This document shows, piece by piece, positions 7,547 to 13,227 of a stretch of DNA of 13,227 bases (its first letter is position 1; every line of letters starts with the position of its first letter). The notes below the pieces were generated by a model. It did no database searches. It was not told where the DNA came from and saw only the letters and a program-made list of their open reading frames with translations. This DNA is from Bacillota bacterium (GTDB lineage Bacteria; Bacillota; Clostridia; Acetivibrionales; DSM-1351), in NCBI GenBank assembly GCA_023436515.1, contig JAEZIV010000113.1, positions 1-13,227 on the forward strand, given 5' to 3'. A program made the position numbers and the translations under genes.

Positions 7547-7555
7547 CTACCCTAA
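7547..7555 (-). promoter_or_regulatory. Possible DtxR-type operator half-site
   Basis: The minus-strand sequence TTAGGGTAG matches eight of nine bases of the left half of the DtxR/IdeR consensus (TTAGGTTAG). The right half is poorly conserved (only two of nine). It lies ten bases upstream of the feoA -35, in the gap shared with the divergent metalloregulator gene, so it could serve both genes. It is one half-site only, so the call is tentative. Confidence 0.3.
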
Positions 7556-7641
7556 CATATGTCAAATAGAATTAATTTGTTACGCATATACATTAATTAA
7601 TTGCAAAATTCTGCAGGAGCTAAAAGGGAGGCTGGCTATAC

Positions 7642-8124
7642 ATGGATAAAAATATGGAATTTCACACTGTACGGGGCTATCAGCTGCTGGATCAGGATAG
7701 CAGGCTGTTGACTTCGGCTATGGAAGACTATCTTGAGATGATATACAGAGGGATTCAGGCTGAGGAGTATATCAGAATAAATATGCTCTCTGAAATGCTC
7801 AATGTCAAGCCCTCCTCAGCTACAAAAATGGTCCAGAAATTGTCGGAGCTGGGGCTGTTGAAATATCAAAAATACGGCATAATTTTTTTGACTGACAAGG
7901 GTAAGGAAATAGGGGAGTTTCTCCTTAAGAGGCATAATATTATTCAAAGCTTCCTTGAAATGATAGGGATAAAGGAGGATTTATTAGTGGAGACAGAGCT
8001 TATAGAACATAATATAAGCTCCAACACCCTTAATAACATAAAAATACTCAATGATTTTTTTGAGACCAGGCCTGAAATACTAAAACTATTCAGAGATTTT
8101 AAAGATAAGAATGCAAAAAAATGA
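7642..8124 (+). CDS. DtxR/MntR-family metal-dependent transcriptional regulator
   Basis: This 160-residue cytosolic repressor has the DtxR-family plan: a winged helix-turn-helix (about 24-90, with a VKPSSATKMVQKL recognition region at 55-67 and a wing KYGIIFLTDKGKEIG at 77-91) and a helical dimerisation/metal domain (about 92-140). It has no C-terminal SH3 domain. It resembles Bacillus subtilis MntR closely, and all six MntR metal ligands have counterparts: Asp29, Glu32, His98, Glu119, Glu122 and His123. The N-terminal 20 residues are an extension relative to MntR. It is divergent from feoAB, which suggests control of iron uptake, although the ligand set is the Mn type; the effector metal is unresolved. 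ATG 7642 follows GGGAGG (7626-7631) with a rather long ten-base spacing. Met5 would be an alternative start. No convincing promoter or terminator was found for it. Confidence 0.9.
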   Translation: MDKNMEFHTVRGYQLLDQDSRLLTSAMEDYLEMIYRGIQAEEYIRINMLSEMLNVKPSSATKMVQKLSELGLLKYQKYGIIFLTDKGKEIGEFLLKRHNIIQSFLEMIGIKEDLLVETELIEHNISSNTLNNIKILNDFFETRPEILKLFRDFKDKNAKK

Positions 8125-8434
8125 TGCTATTAAATGTTTCGTGCATATCTGTCTCCATACATAGGTGCTGTTTGTGCCCGGCGGGTGCAAATCCTGCATG
8201 CTAAATACCGGTATTGTATATTTTGCCTAATCACCTACATGTATTTTCGTACTCCTTTGTTCATTTTCACAAAATTTTCTAAAAAAATCAAAGTATTATA
8301 AAAAATATCACATTCCTCTGTATCAAGAAAAATACTAGAATAAACTTGAAAAAACTTACATCAGCTCGCTGAATTATTTCCACTGAGTTTTGCTTTGGGG
8401 CTGAATAAGTAAAAATTTATAGGAGGAGTATGAC
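8125..8434 (+). other. Gene-free region between metalloregulator and sugar-transport operon
   Basis: No open frame worth calling lies here. The left part holds the foldable GC-rich element described at 8157-8244. The right part (8245-8420) is very AT-rich and must contain the promoter of the transporter operon, but I could not settle it. Candidate -10 boxes include TATTAT/TATAAA around 8294-8301 and TAGAAT at 8337-8342, each with a poor -35. The sequence TGAAAAAACTTACA (8347-8360) fits the outer positions of a CcpA cre site but lacks the central CG. A strong SD (8421-8428) precedes the next gene. Confidence 0.6.
8157..8244 (+). ncRNA. Putative structured RNA element, class unknown
   Basis: An 11-bp helix (ATACATAGGTG at 8157-8167 with CACCTACATGTAT at 8232-8244, two bases bulged) encloses about 64 bases that are GC-richer than the surroundings. 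Inside lie a stem GCGGG/CCTGC (8181-8185 with 8193-8197, one G.U) closing a seven-base TGCAAAT loop that resembles a tRNA T-loop, and the perfect palindrome AATACCGGTATT (8204-8215), which can form a CCGG tetraloop hairpin. GGTGCAAATCC recalls the conserved core of cobalamin riboswitches, but the other conserved blocks are absent. It lies about 190 bases upstream of the sugar-binding protein gene. Confidence 0.35.
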
Positions 8435-9499
8435 ATGAAAAAAGTAATTGCTCTGATTATGGTGATGGCTCTTATCTTAGGAATATCTGCGTGTGGCTCA
8501 TCATCCAGTGAAAAATTGATAGGTGTTGCAATGCCTACTCAGTCACTTCAGCGTTGGAACGAAGACGGTGCTAACATGAAGAAAACCCTTGAAGAAAAGG
8601 GTTACAAGGTTGACCTTCAGTACGCCAACAATGATGTTAACACTCAGATTCAGCAGTTGGAAAACATGATAACTAAAGGCTGTAAGGTATTGGTTATAGC
8701 ATCCATCGACGGAGCTGCTCTTACAGATGTTTTGAAGAAAGCTGCAGACAACAAGGTAAAGGTTATAGCATATGACAGACTTATAATGAAAACTGAAAAT
8801 GTTGACTATTATGCTACCTTTGACAATTTCAAGGTTGGTGTTATCCAAGGCCAGTATATTGAAGAAAAAATGGGACTCAAGGACGGAAAAGGACCATTTA
8901 ACATTGAGCTCTTTGCAGGATCACCTGATGACAATAATGCTACCTTCTTCTTCAACGGTGCAATGAGCGTACTGCAGCAATACATAGACAGCGGTAAGCT
9001 CGTTGTTCAAAGCGGACAAAAGGATTTTAACAAAATAGCTATACCAGGTTGGGATTCAGCAAAATCACAGGCCAGAATGGATAATCTTATAACAGCTAAC
9101 TACGCTGGCGGCAAGAAGCTTGATATCGTTCTTTCACCTAACGACAGCCTTGCAATCGGAATAATCGCATCACTCCAGAACGCAGGTTATGGTAGCGGAG
9201 ACAAGGCATATCCCGTTATTACAGGTCAGGACTGTGACAAGCCAAACGTAAAGGCTATGCTTGCAGGACAGCAGTCAATGTCTATATTCAAGGATACCAG
9301 AACCCTCGCATCAAAGGTTGTTGAGATGGTTGATGCAATACTTCAGGGTAAGGATGCTCCAACTAATGATACAAAGACCTATAACAACGAAGTAAAGGTT
9401 GTTCCATCCTTCCTATGCGATCCTGTATATGCAGATAAGGACAGCTACAAAAAGATTCTTATAGATAGCGGCTATTACAAAGAAGCAGACCTTAAATAA
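8435..9499 (+). CDS. chvE: ChvE-type sugar-binding lipoprotein of an ABC transporter
   Basis: This 354-residue extracytoplasmic solute-binding protein of the Peripla_BP_4 / ribose-binding type belongs to family CUT2. A lipoprotein signal ends in LGISAC with lipidated Cys20, followed by a short Gly/Ser linker. The mature part is very close to Agrobacterium ChvE as I remember it: VAMPTQSLQRW (31-41), LENMITKGCKVLVIASIDG (75-93), IAYDRL (111-116), SPDDNN (163-168), LSPNDSLAIG (233-242), TGQDCD (263-268) and a C-terminus GYYKEADLK. ChvE binds several aldoses, including galactose, glucose, xylose and arabinose. Related clostridial proteins such as CbpA of C. thermocellum bind cello-oligosaccharides, so the ligand here is open. 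The start ATG follows AGGAGGAG (8421-8428) with six bases of spacing. It is the first gene of a three-gene operon, with a foldable 3' region that probably sets its higher expression relative to the ATPase. Confidence 0.93.
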   Translation: MKKVIALIMVMALILGISACGSSSSEKLIGVAMPTQSLQRWNEDGANMKKTLEEKGYKVDLQYANNDVNTQIQQLENMITKGCKVLVIASIDGAALTDVLKKAADNKVKVIAYDRLIMKTENVDYYATFDNFKVGVIQGQYIEEKMGLKDGKGPFNIELFAGSPDDNNATFFFNGAMSVLQQYIDSGKLVVQSGQKDFNKIAIPGWDSAKSQARMDNLITANYAGGKKLDIVLSPNDSLAIGIIASLQNAGYGSGDKAYPVITGQDCDKPNVKAMLAGQQSMSIFKDTRTLASKVVEMVDAILQGKDAPTNDTKTYNNEVKVVPSFLCDPVYADKDSYKKILIDSGYYKEADLK

Positions 9500-9500
9500 T

Positions 9501-9598
9501 AACTCATAATGAGTTGTGCAAGCCGGACACGGATTAAAGTGTTCGGTTTGCATATGTCAAGGCAGCAAAAAGCTTTAATATATGCAAGCCGAACACTT
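9501..9598 (+). promoter_or_regulatory. Three-armed alternative hairpin between binding-protein and ATPase genes
   Basis: Arm 1 (TGCAAGCCGGACAC, 9517-9530), arm 2 (GTGTTCGGTTTGCATAT, 9539-9555) and arm 3 (ATATGCAAGCCGAACAC, 9580-9596) are related. Arm 2 can pair with arm 1 (about 16 bp with G.U pairs) or with arm 3 (about 21 bp over 9537-9557 and 9578-9598, with two G.U pairs), but not both. Just after the stop codon lies the perfect inverted repeat AACTCAT-A-ATGAGTT (9501-9515). No T-run follows either hairpin, so neither is a classical terminator. Protection of the upstream mRNA 3' end or control of the downstream ribosome site (from about 9608) is more likely. Confidence 0.6.
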
Positions 9599-9623
9599 AC
9601 TATAGGTAAGGGAGATGGAGGAA

Positions 9624-11162
9624 ATGGCAGAGTTTATTCTTGAAATGAAAAATATTACAAAGCTCTTTCCTGGAGTAAGGGCCCTTGACAACGTTAATCT
9701 GAAAGTGCGAAAAGGAGAAATCCACGCACTTGTCGGAGAAAATGGGGCAGGTAAATCTACATTAATGAACGTATTAAGTGGCATTTATCCCCATGGTACT
9801 TACGAAGGAGATATCATATTTGACGGCAAAGAATGTATTTTCAACCACATAAAAGACAGTGAAAAAATGGGTATTGTTATAATTCATCAGGAATTGGCAC
9901 TGGAACCTTATCTGTCAATTGGAGAGAACATATTTCTATGTAACGAAAGATCAAAATTCGGTTTTATTAACTGGAATAAAACGCATAAGGATGCAATAAG
10001 TCTTTTAAAAAGAGTACGGCTAAAGGATAATCCCCTGACGCTGGTATCGGATATTGGTGTGGGTAAGCAGCAGCTGGTTGAAATAGCAAAGGCACTTGCC
10101 AAGGAAGTAAAGCTGCTCATTTTGGATGAACCTACGGCAGCCCTCAATGAGGATGACTCGGAAAATCTTCTGCAGCTGATGCTTGAGCTCAAGAGTGAAG
10201 GTATAACCTGTATAATCATCTCACACAAGCTGAACGAGGTAATGAAAATAGCCGATACAATCACCGTTCTGCGGGATGGTGCAACAATTGAAACCATGGA
10301 AAAGGACCTTACCGTCACCGAGGACAGAATAATTAAGGGAATGGTAGGAAGACAGCTGGTTGACAGATTCCCGAAGCATGAATCAAGGATCGGGGAGATA
10401 GCTTTTGAGGTAAGGAACTGGAATGTATATGATCCGACAGTAGAGGGTAAGAGAGTTATAAAGGATGTAAACATAAACGTACGTAAAGGCGAAATTGTAG
10501 GCATTTCCGGCTTGATGGGCTCAGGTAGAACAGAGCTTGCCATGAGCATTTTTGGCAGGGCCTATGGGAAAAATATCAGTGGTGAAATCATCAAGGACGG
10601 AAAAAAAATTGAGATGAGAAGCATTAAGCAGGCTATTGAAAATGGTCTGGCTTATGTGACAGAGGATAGAAAATCAGCCGGATTAATCCTCATTCAGGAC
10701 ATAAAGAACAATATATCTCTTGCAGGGATCAATAAGCTTAAAAAGAATAAGCTGGTTGATGAAAATTCCGAGATCCAGGTAGCTGAGGATTTCCGCAGAA
10801 AAATGAACATAAAGACCCCCAGCATACTTCAAAAAACAGGCAATCTATCAGGTGGAAATCAGCAGAAGGTGGTACTGAGCAAATGGATTTTTACAGAACC
10901 CGATGTGTTAATTTTGGATGAGCCCACCAGAGGTATTGACGTAGGAGCTAAGTATGAAATCTATACTATTATGAATAGGCTTGTAAGCGAAGGGAAGTCG
11001 GTAATTGTAATTTCCTCTGAGCTTCCTGAAATACTTGGGACCTGCGACAGGATTTATATTATGAATGAGGGTAGGATTGTCGGAGAGCTGGATAAGAGCG
11101 AAGCATCACAGGAAAGCATAATGAGATGCATTATGAATAGTAACAGGGAGGTTGTAGTATAG
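9624..11162 (+). CDS. gguA: Sugar ABC transporter ATPase with two ABC domains (GguA/MmsA type)
   Basis: This 512-residue ATPase of the CUT2 sugar importers (RbsA/MglA/XylG/GguA family) consists of two fused ABC domains. Domain 1 has Walker [10 protein letters not shown] (38-46), a divergent signature GVGKQQ (146-151), Walker B LLILDEPT (164-171) and switch His201. Domain 2 has a degenerate Walker A GLMGSGRT (296-303) with Arg for Lys, a good signature LSGGNQQ (408-414), Walker B LILDEPT (429-435) and ISSEL where the switch His is replaced by Ser. This asymmetry is normal for the family. ATG 9624 is preferred: GGGAG (9610-9614) lies nine bases upstream and MAEFILEM matches family N-termini. 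The in-frame ATG at 9615 would have almost no spacing to its SD. The stop codon overlaps the GTG start of the permease gene, suggesting translational coupling. Confidence 0.94.
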   Translation: MAEFILEMKNITKLFPGVRALDNVNLKVRKGEIHALVGENGAGKSTLMNVLSGIYPHGTYEGDIIFDGKECIFNHIKDSEKMGIVIIHQELALEPYLSIGENIFLCNERSKFGFINWNKTHKDAISLLKRVRLKDNPLTLVSDIGVGKQQLVEIAKALAKEVKLLILDEPTAALNEDDSENLLQLMLELKSEGITCIIISHKLNEVMKIADTITVLRDGATIETMEKDLTVTEDRIIKGMVGRQLVDRFPKHESRIGEIAFEVRNWNVYDPTVEGKRVIKDVNINVRKGEIVGISGLMGSGRTELAMSIFGRAYGKNISGEIIKDGKKIEMRSIKQAIENGLAYVTEDRKSAGLILIQDIKNNISLAGINKLKKNKLVDENSEIQVAEDFRRKMNIKTPSILQKTGNLSGGNQQKVVLSKWIFTEPDVLILDEPTRGIDVGAKYEIYTIMNRLVSEGKSVIVISSELPEILGTCDRIYIMNEGRIVGELDKSEASQESIMRCIMNSNREVVV

Positions 11163-12334
11163 TGGAAACCGTAAAGAGCATTTTCAGAAATAACATCAGG
11201 CAATATGCGATGTTAATAGCACTTGTAGTTATAATGGCATTCTTTCAGATCACAACAAAAGGAATCCTGTTACTTCCCATGAATGTAGCAAATCTCGTTC
11301 TTCAGAACAGCTATGTGCTAATACTTGCCGTTGGAATGACCTTGTGCATTCTAACCGGTGGTAACATAGACCTGTCGGTTGGATCGGTATGTGCCTTCAT
11401 TGGAGCATTAATGGGAATCTTCATTATTAAAATGGAAATGAATGTTGCACTGGCGATAGGCATATGTCTGTGTATAGGAGCTGTAATAGGATTGTGGCAA
11501 GGCTTTTGGATAGCCTACATAAGGATTCCTGCTTTTATAGTTACCCTGGCAGGCTACCTGATTTTCAGAGGACTAACAATAACCATGCTTCAGGGACAGA
11601 CCTTGTCTCCCTTCCCCGAAAGCTTCAGAAATGTAAGTGCAGGCTTTATTCCGGACCCCTTCGGTGGTTTGGGAACAGACCTTAATATATTAACGCTGCT
11701 GATCGGAGCTATAATCTCCATAATATATGTATTTTTAGAATTTAAGAAGCGTCAGGAACGTAAAAACTATTCCTTTGATGTAACACCAACATACTTATTT
11801 GCAGGACAGCTGCTGTTGATTCTGCTTGGTATAGGTATATTTACATATTGGCTTTCAGCGTATAAGGGTATACCTATAATACTTGCGGTAATAGGAGTAC
11901 TTATTCTGGGCTATTCCATATTTACTACAAAAACTGTTCCAGGACGTTACATCTATGCTATGGGTGGAAATGAAAAGGCTGCAAAGCTATCTGGAATAAA
12001 CACCAACAAGGTTCTGCTGCTCTCCTATGTAAATATGTCTGTTATGGCAGCCATGGCTGGTATTTGCTTTACTTCCCGTCTTAATGCAGCATCACCCCAG
12101 GCAGGCATGAACTTCGAGCTTGATGCCATTGCCGCCTGCTTTATAGGAGGAGCATCTGCTTACGGTGGTGTTGGTACAGTTGTAGGTGCTGTCATAGGAG
12201 CTCTTGTTATGGGTGTACTTAATAACGGAATGTCTATTATGGGAGTAGGCAGTGATATGCAAATGACAGTTAAAGGTCTCGTTCTGCTTATAGCAGTAGC
12301 CTTTGATGTGTTCTCAAAAACCAAGTCAAAGTAA
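11162..12334 (+). CDS. gguB: Sugar ABC transporter permease (GguB/MmsB type)
   Basis: This 390-residue integral membrane subunit of a CUT2 sugar importer has about ten to eleven hydrophobic segments, starting near residues 15-30, 44-64, 70-90 and 95-118. Family motifs are TGGNIDLSVGS (65-75), the cytoplasmic coupling region GGNEKAAKLSGIN (268-280), and the C-terminal ELDAIAACFIGGAS (319-332) followed by a Gly-rich helix and GVLNNGMSIMGV (351-362). Residues 193-207 form a charged loop (KKRQERK) typical of the longer GguB/XylH subgroup. The GTG start shares its G with the ATPase stop codon (TAGTG). The SD GGGAGG (11146-11151) lies inside the end of the upstream gene. It is the last gene of the operon, followed by a strong terminator. 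The transported sugar cannot be read from the permease. Confidence 0.94.
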   Translation: METVKSIFRNNIRQYAMLIALVVIMAFFQITTKGILLLPMNVANLVLQNSYVLILAVGMTLCILTGGNIDLSVGSVCAFIGALMGIFIIKMEMNVALAIGICLCIGAVIGLWQGFWIAYIRIPAFIVTLAGYLIFRGLTITMLQGQTLSPFPESFRNVSAGFIPDPFGGLGTDLNILTLLIGAIISIIYVFLEFKKRQERKNYSFDVTPTYLFAGQLLLILLGIGIFTYWLSAYKGIPIILAVIGVLILGYSIFTTKTVPGRYIYAMGGNEKAAKLSGINTNKVLLLSYVNMSVMAAMAGICFTSRLNAASPQAGMNFELDAIAACFIGGASAYGGVGTVVGAVIGALVMGVLNNGMSIMGVGSDMQMTVKGLVLLIAVAFDVFSKTKSK

Positions 12335-12356
12335 CAAATAATCTGATATATTTAAT

Positions 12357-12408
12357 AAAAGGTTTCGTGCTGTAATGAGAAATACAGAGCGAAACCTTTT
12401 TATTTTTT
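12357..12408 (+). terminator. Operon terminator after the permease gene
   Basis: An 11-bp outer stem (AAAAGGTTTCG 12357-12367 with CGAAACCTTTT 12390-12400) continues, after one G.U and one mismatch, into an inner stem CTGTA/TACAG with an eight-base loop. It is followed by TATTTTTT. The flanking A-run and T-run mean it could act in both directions, but no gene reads toward it from the right in this window. Confidence 0.92.
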
Positions 12409-12477
12409 GGAATTTGAACACCGCTGTGATACCCTTAAGAAATTTATTTACAAAAGGACAACTTAACACCGAAAATT

Positions 12478-12486
12478 TGCTATAAT
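12478..12486 (+). promoter_or_regulatory. Extended -10 promoter of the second binding-protein gene
   Basis: TGCTATAAT combines a perfect -10 (TATAAT, 12481-12486) with the TG dinucleotide of an extended -10 element. The -35 region is weak (GACAAC/AGGACA variants at poor spacing), as is common for this promoter type. Transcription would begin near 12493, leaving a leader of about 80 bases. It makes the second binding-protein gene independent of the ABC operon upstream. Confidence 0.65.
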
Positions 12487-12571
12487 TAAAAAGTATTCCC
12501 TTGCTTAGAATGATAAAACGTAAATAGTGTGTATTTCCAATTGCTGAATGTCTGATGGAGGTTATTTGCGA

Positions 12572-13227
12572 ATGGTTAAAAGAATTATTTTGAGAGGGAT
12601 TAATTTGCTGCTTGCCGCAAACCTTATACTTCTTGCCCTATCCGGCTGTTCCGGACAAGCACCCGACAGTACCACAACTGTGCTGGAACCGGATAATACC
12701 ATAAAAGCAGCACCTATAATTAAAAAGAGTAAAGATACTATCATAGCCATGGTTCCCAACTCCCTGGATAATCCCGTTTTTCTTGATGCCAAGGAGGAGG
12801 GTGAACGGGTGGGGCGGGAATTGGGCATTAAGGTGGAATGGCTGGGCTCTATGCAGACCAACGCCATCGAGCAGGAGGCCATTGTGGAGAGCCTGATCAG
12901 AAGACAGGTGGACGGTATAGTTATAAGCTGCATTGACCCCAACAGGATGAGGCCTGTTATAGATAGGGCTGTTGAAGCAGGCATTAAGGTTGCAACCTTT
13001 GATTCTGACTGCCCTTTTAGCAGCAGACTGTTCTATTGCGGTACCAATAACTATATGGCCGGAGATGCCTGCGGAGATGCTTTAATCAAGGTACTAAAGG
13101 AAAAGGGGGAGGATCAGAAGGTCCTTGACCTCCTGGTTATGACCTCTGACGAGGGAGACAGCAATCAGAACGAAAGGCTTAACAGCTTTATTGATACAGC
13201 TAAAAAGAAGGGTATAGTGCTAAACAG
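12572..13227 (+). CDS. Second sugar-binding lipoprotein, partial (cut at right edge)
   Basis: An open frame from ATG 12572 runs to the end of the window, 218 complete codons without a stop. Residues 1-26 form a lipoprotein signal (basic start, hydrophobic stretch, lipobox LSGC with Cys26), followed by a Ser/Thr/Pro-rich linker to about residue 50. The fold is the periplasmic binding protein / LacI type (Peripla_BP_4): IIAMVPNSLDNPVFLDAKEE near the start of the mature domain, then IVESLIRRQVDGIVIS, AVEAGIKVATFDSD and a GTNNYMAGDACG segment. It is clearly different from the ChvE-type protein upstream and looks closer to ribose/rhizopine-type binding proteins. GGAGG (12557-12561) lies ten bases before the ATG. 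The in-frame TTG at 12566 would be too close to it. It could serve a transporter encoded further right or a two-component sugar sensor; neither is visible. Confidence 0.88.
   Translation, partial: MVKRIILRGINLLLAANLILLALSGCSGQAPDSTTTVLEPDNTIKAAPIIKKSKDTIIAMVPNSLDNPVFLDAKEEGERVGRELGIKVEWLGSMQTNAIEQEAIVESLIRRQVDGIVISCIDPNRMRPVIDRAVEAGIKVATFDSDCPFSSRLFYCGTNNYMAGDACGDALIKVLKEKGEDQKVLDLLVMTSDEGDSNQNERLNSFIDTAKKKGIVLN

Noticed and set aside
7537..7565. An alternative feoA promoter using TTGACA at the complement of 7560-7565
   Set aside because: There is no acceptable -10 16-18 bases downstream; the TTGTTC-N17-TATAAT pair is much better placed.
8132..8204. A tRNA gene suggested by the T-arm-like GCGGG-TGCAAAT-CCTGC
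   Set aside because: No matching acceptor stem, anticodon arm or D-arm lies at the right distances, and the loop lacks the second conserved T.
8157..8220. Cobalamin riboswitch suggested by AGGTGC and GGTGCAAATCC
   Set aside because: The other conserved blocks of that class (AAAGGGAA before, the CCCCGC-ACTGT region after) are missing and spacing is too short. Kept only as an unknown structured element.
8347..8360. CcpA cre site upstream of the sugar operon
   Set aside because: The outer bases fit but the essential central CG is AA, so it is too weak to call.
9517..9552. Intrinsic terminator between the binding-protein and ATPase genes
   Set aside because: The stem is strong but no T-run follows; described as a structural/regulatory hairpin instead.
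9908..10549. A 213-residue open frame on the minus strand
   Set aside because: It is the antisense shadow of the ATPase gene, Ser/Thr-rich with no recognisable family.
12562..12984. A 140-residue open frame on the minus strand
   Set aside because: It lies antisense to the second binding-protein gene, which has an SD, a lipobox and family motifs; the antisense frame has no such support.

Overview
The window looks like chromosomal DNA from a low-to-medium G+C Gram-positive anaerobe. A plant-fibre-degrading clostridium (Ruminiclostridium / Clostridium cluster III type) is my inference. The signs are Shine-Dalgarno (SD) sites close to GGAGG, frequent TTG/GTG starts, lipoprotein-type sugar-binding proteins, a GH120 beta-xylosidase with no signal peptide, a FeoAB ferrous iron system and a short clostridial-type MutS-like ATPase. 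No mobile element, CRISPR array, rRNA or tRNA gene was seen.

Layout. (1) 1-757: a possible 3' end of a gene entering from the left, then a small predicted secreted protein of unknown function (184-519), then a good sigma-A promoter with a 12-bp palindrome on its -35. (2) 758-2776: a cytosolic GH120-family beta-xylosidase, closed by a strong terminator. (3) 2944-4867: a free-standing transcription unit with a consensus promoter, a 588-residue MutS-family ATPase lacking the mismatch-recognition part, and a terminator hairpin that also faces the convergent feoB. (4) 4936-8124: feoA-feoB on the minus strand, divergent from a DtxR/MntR-family metalloregulator on the plus strand. The feoA-feoB gap is unusually long and folds into several hairpins, two of which exclude each other. 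(5) 8125-8434: a gene-free stretch with a GC-rich foldable element. (6) 8435-12408: a three-gene sugar ABC transporter operon of the ChvE-GguA-GguB type (lipoprotein, double ATPase, permease), ended by a strong terminator. A three-armed alternative-pairing element sits between the binding-protein gene and the ATPase gene. (7) 12478-13227: an extended -10 promoter and the 5' part of a second, different sugar-binding lipoprotein gene cut by the window edge.

How the genes fit together (inference): the ChvE-type transporter brings a pentose, hexose or short oligosaccharide into the cell, the cytosolic GH120 enzyme trims xylo-oligosaccharides, and the second binding protein may feed another transporter or a sensor. 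The feo locus supplies Fe(II) for an iron-rich anaerobic metabolism and is probably controlled by the divergent metalloregulator.

The most interesting non-coding signals are the two alternative-pairing RNA elements (7101-7225 minus strand and 9501-9598 plus strand) and the foldable element at 8157-8244. None matches a riboswitch class I can recognise by eye.
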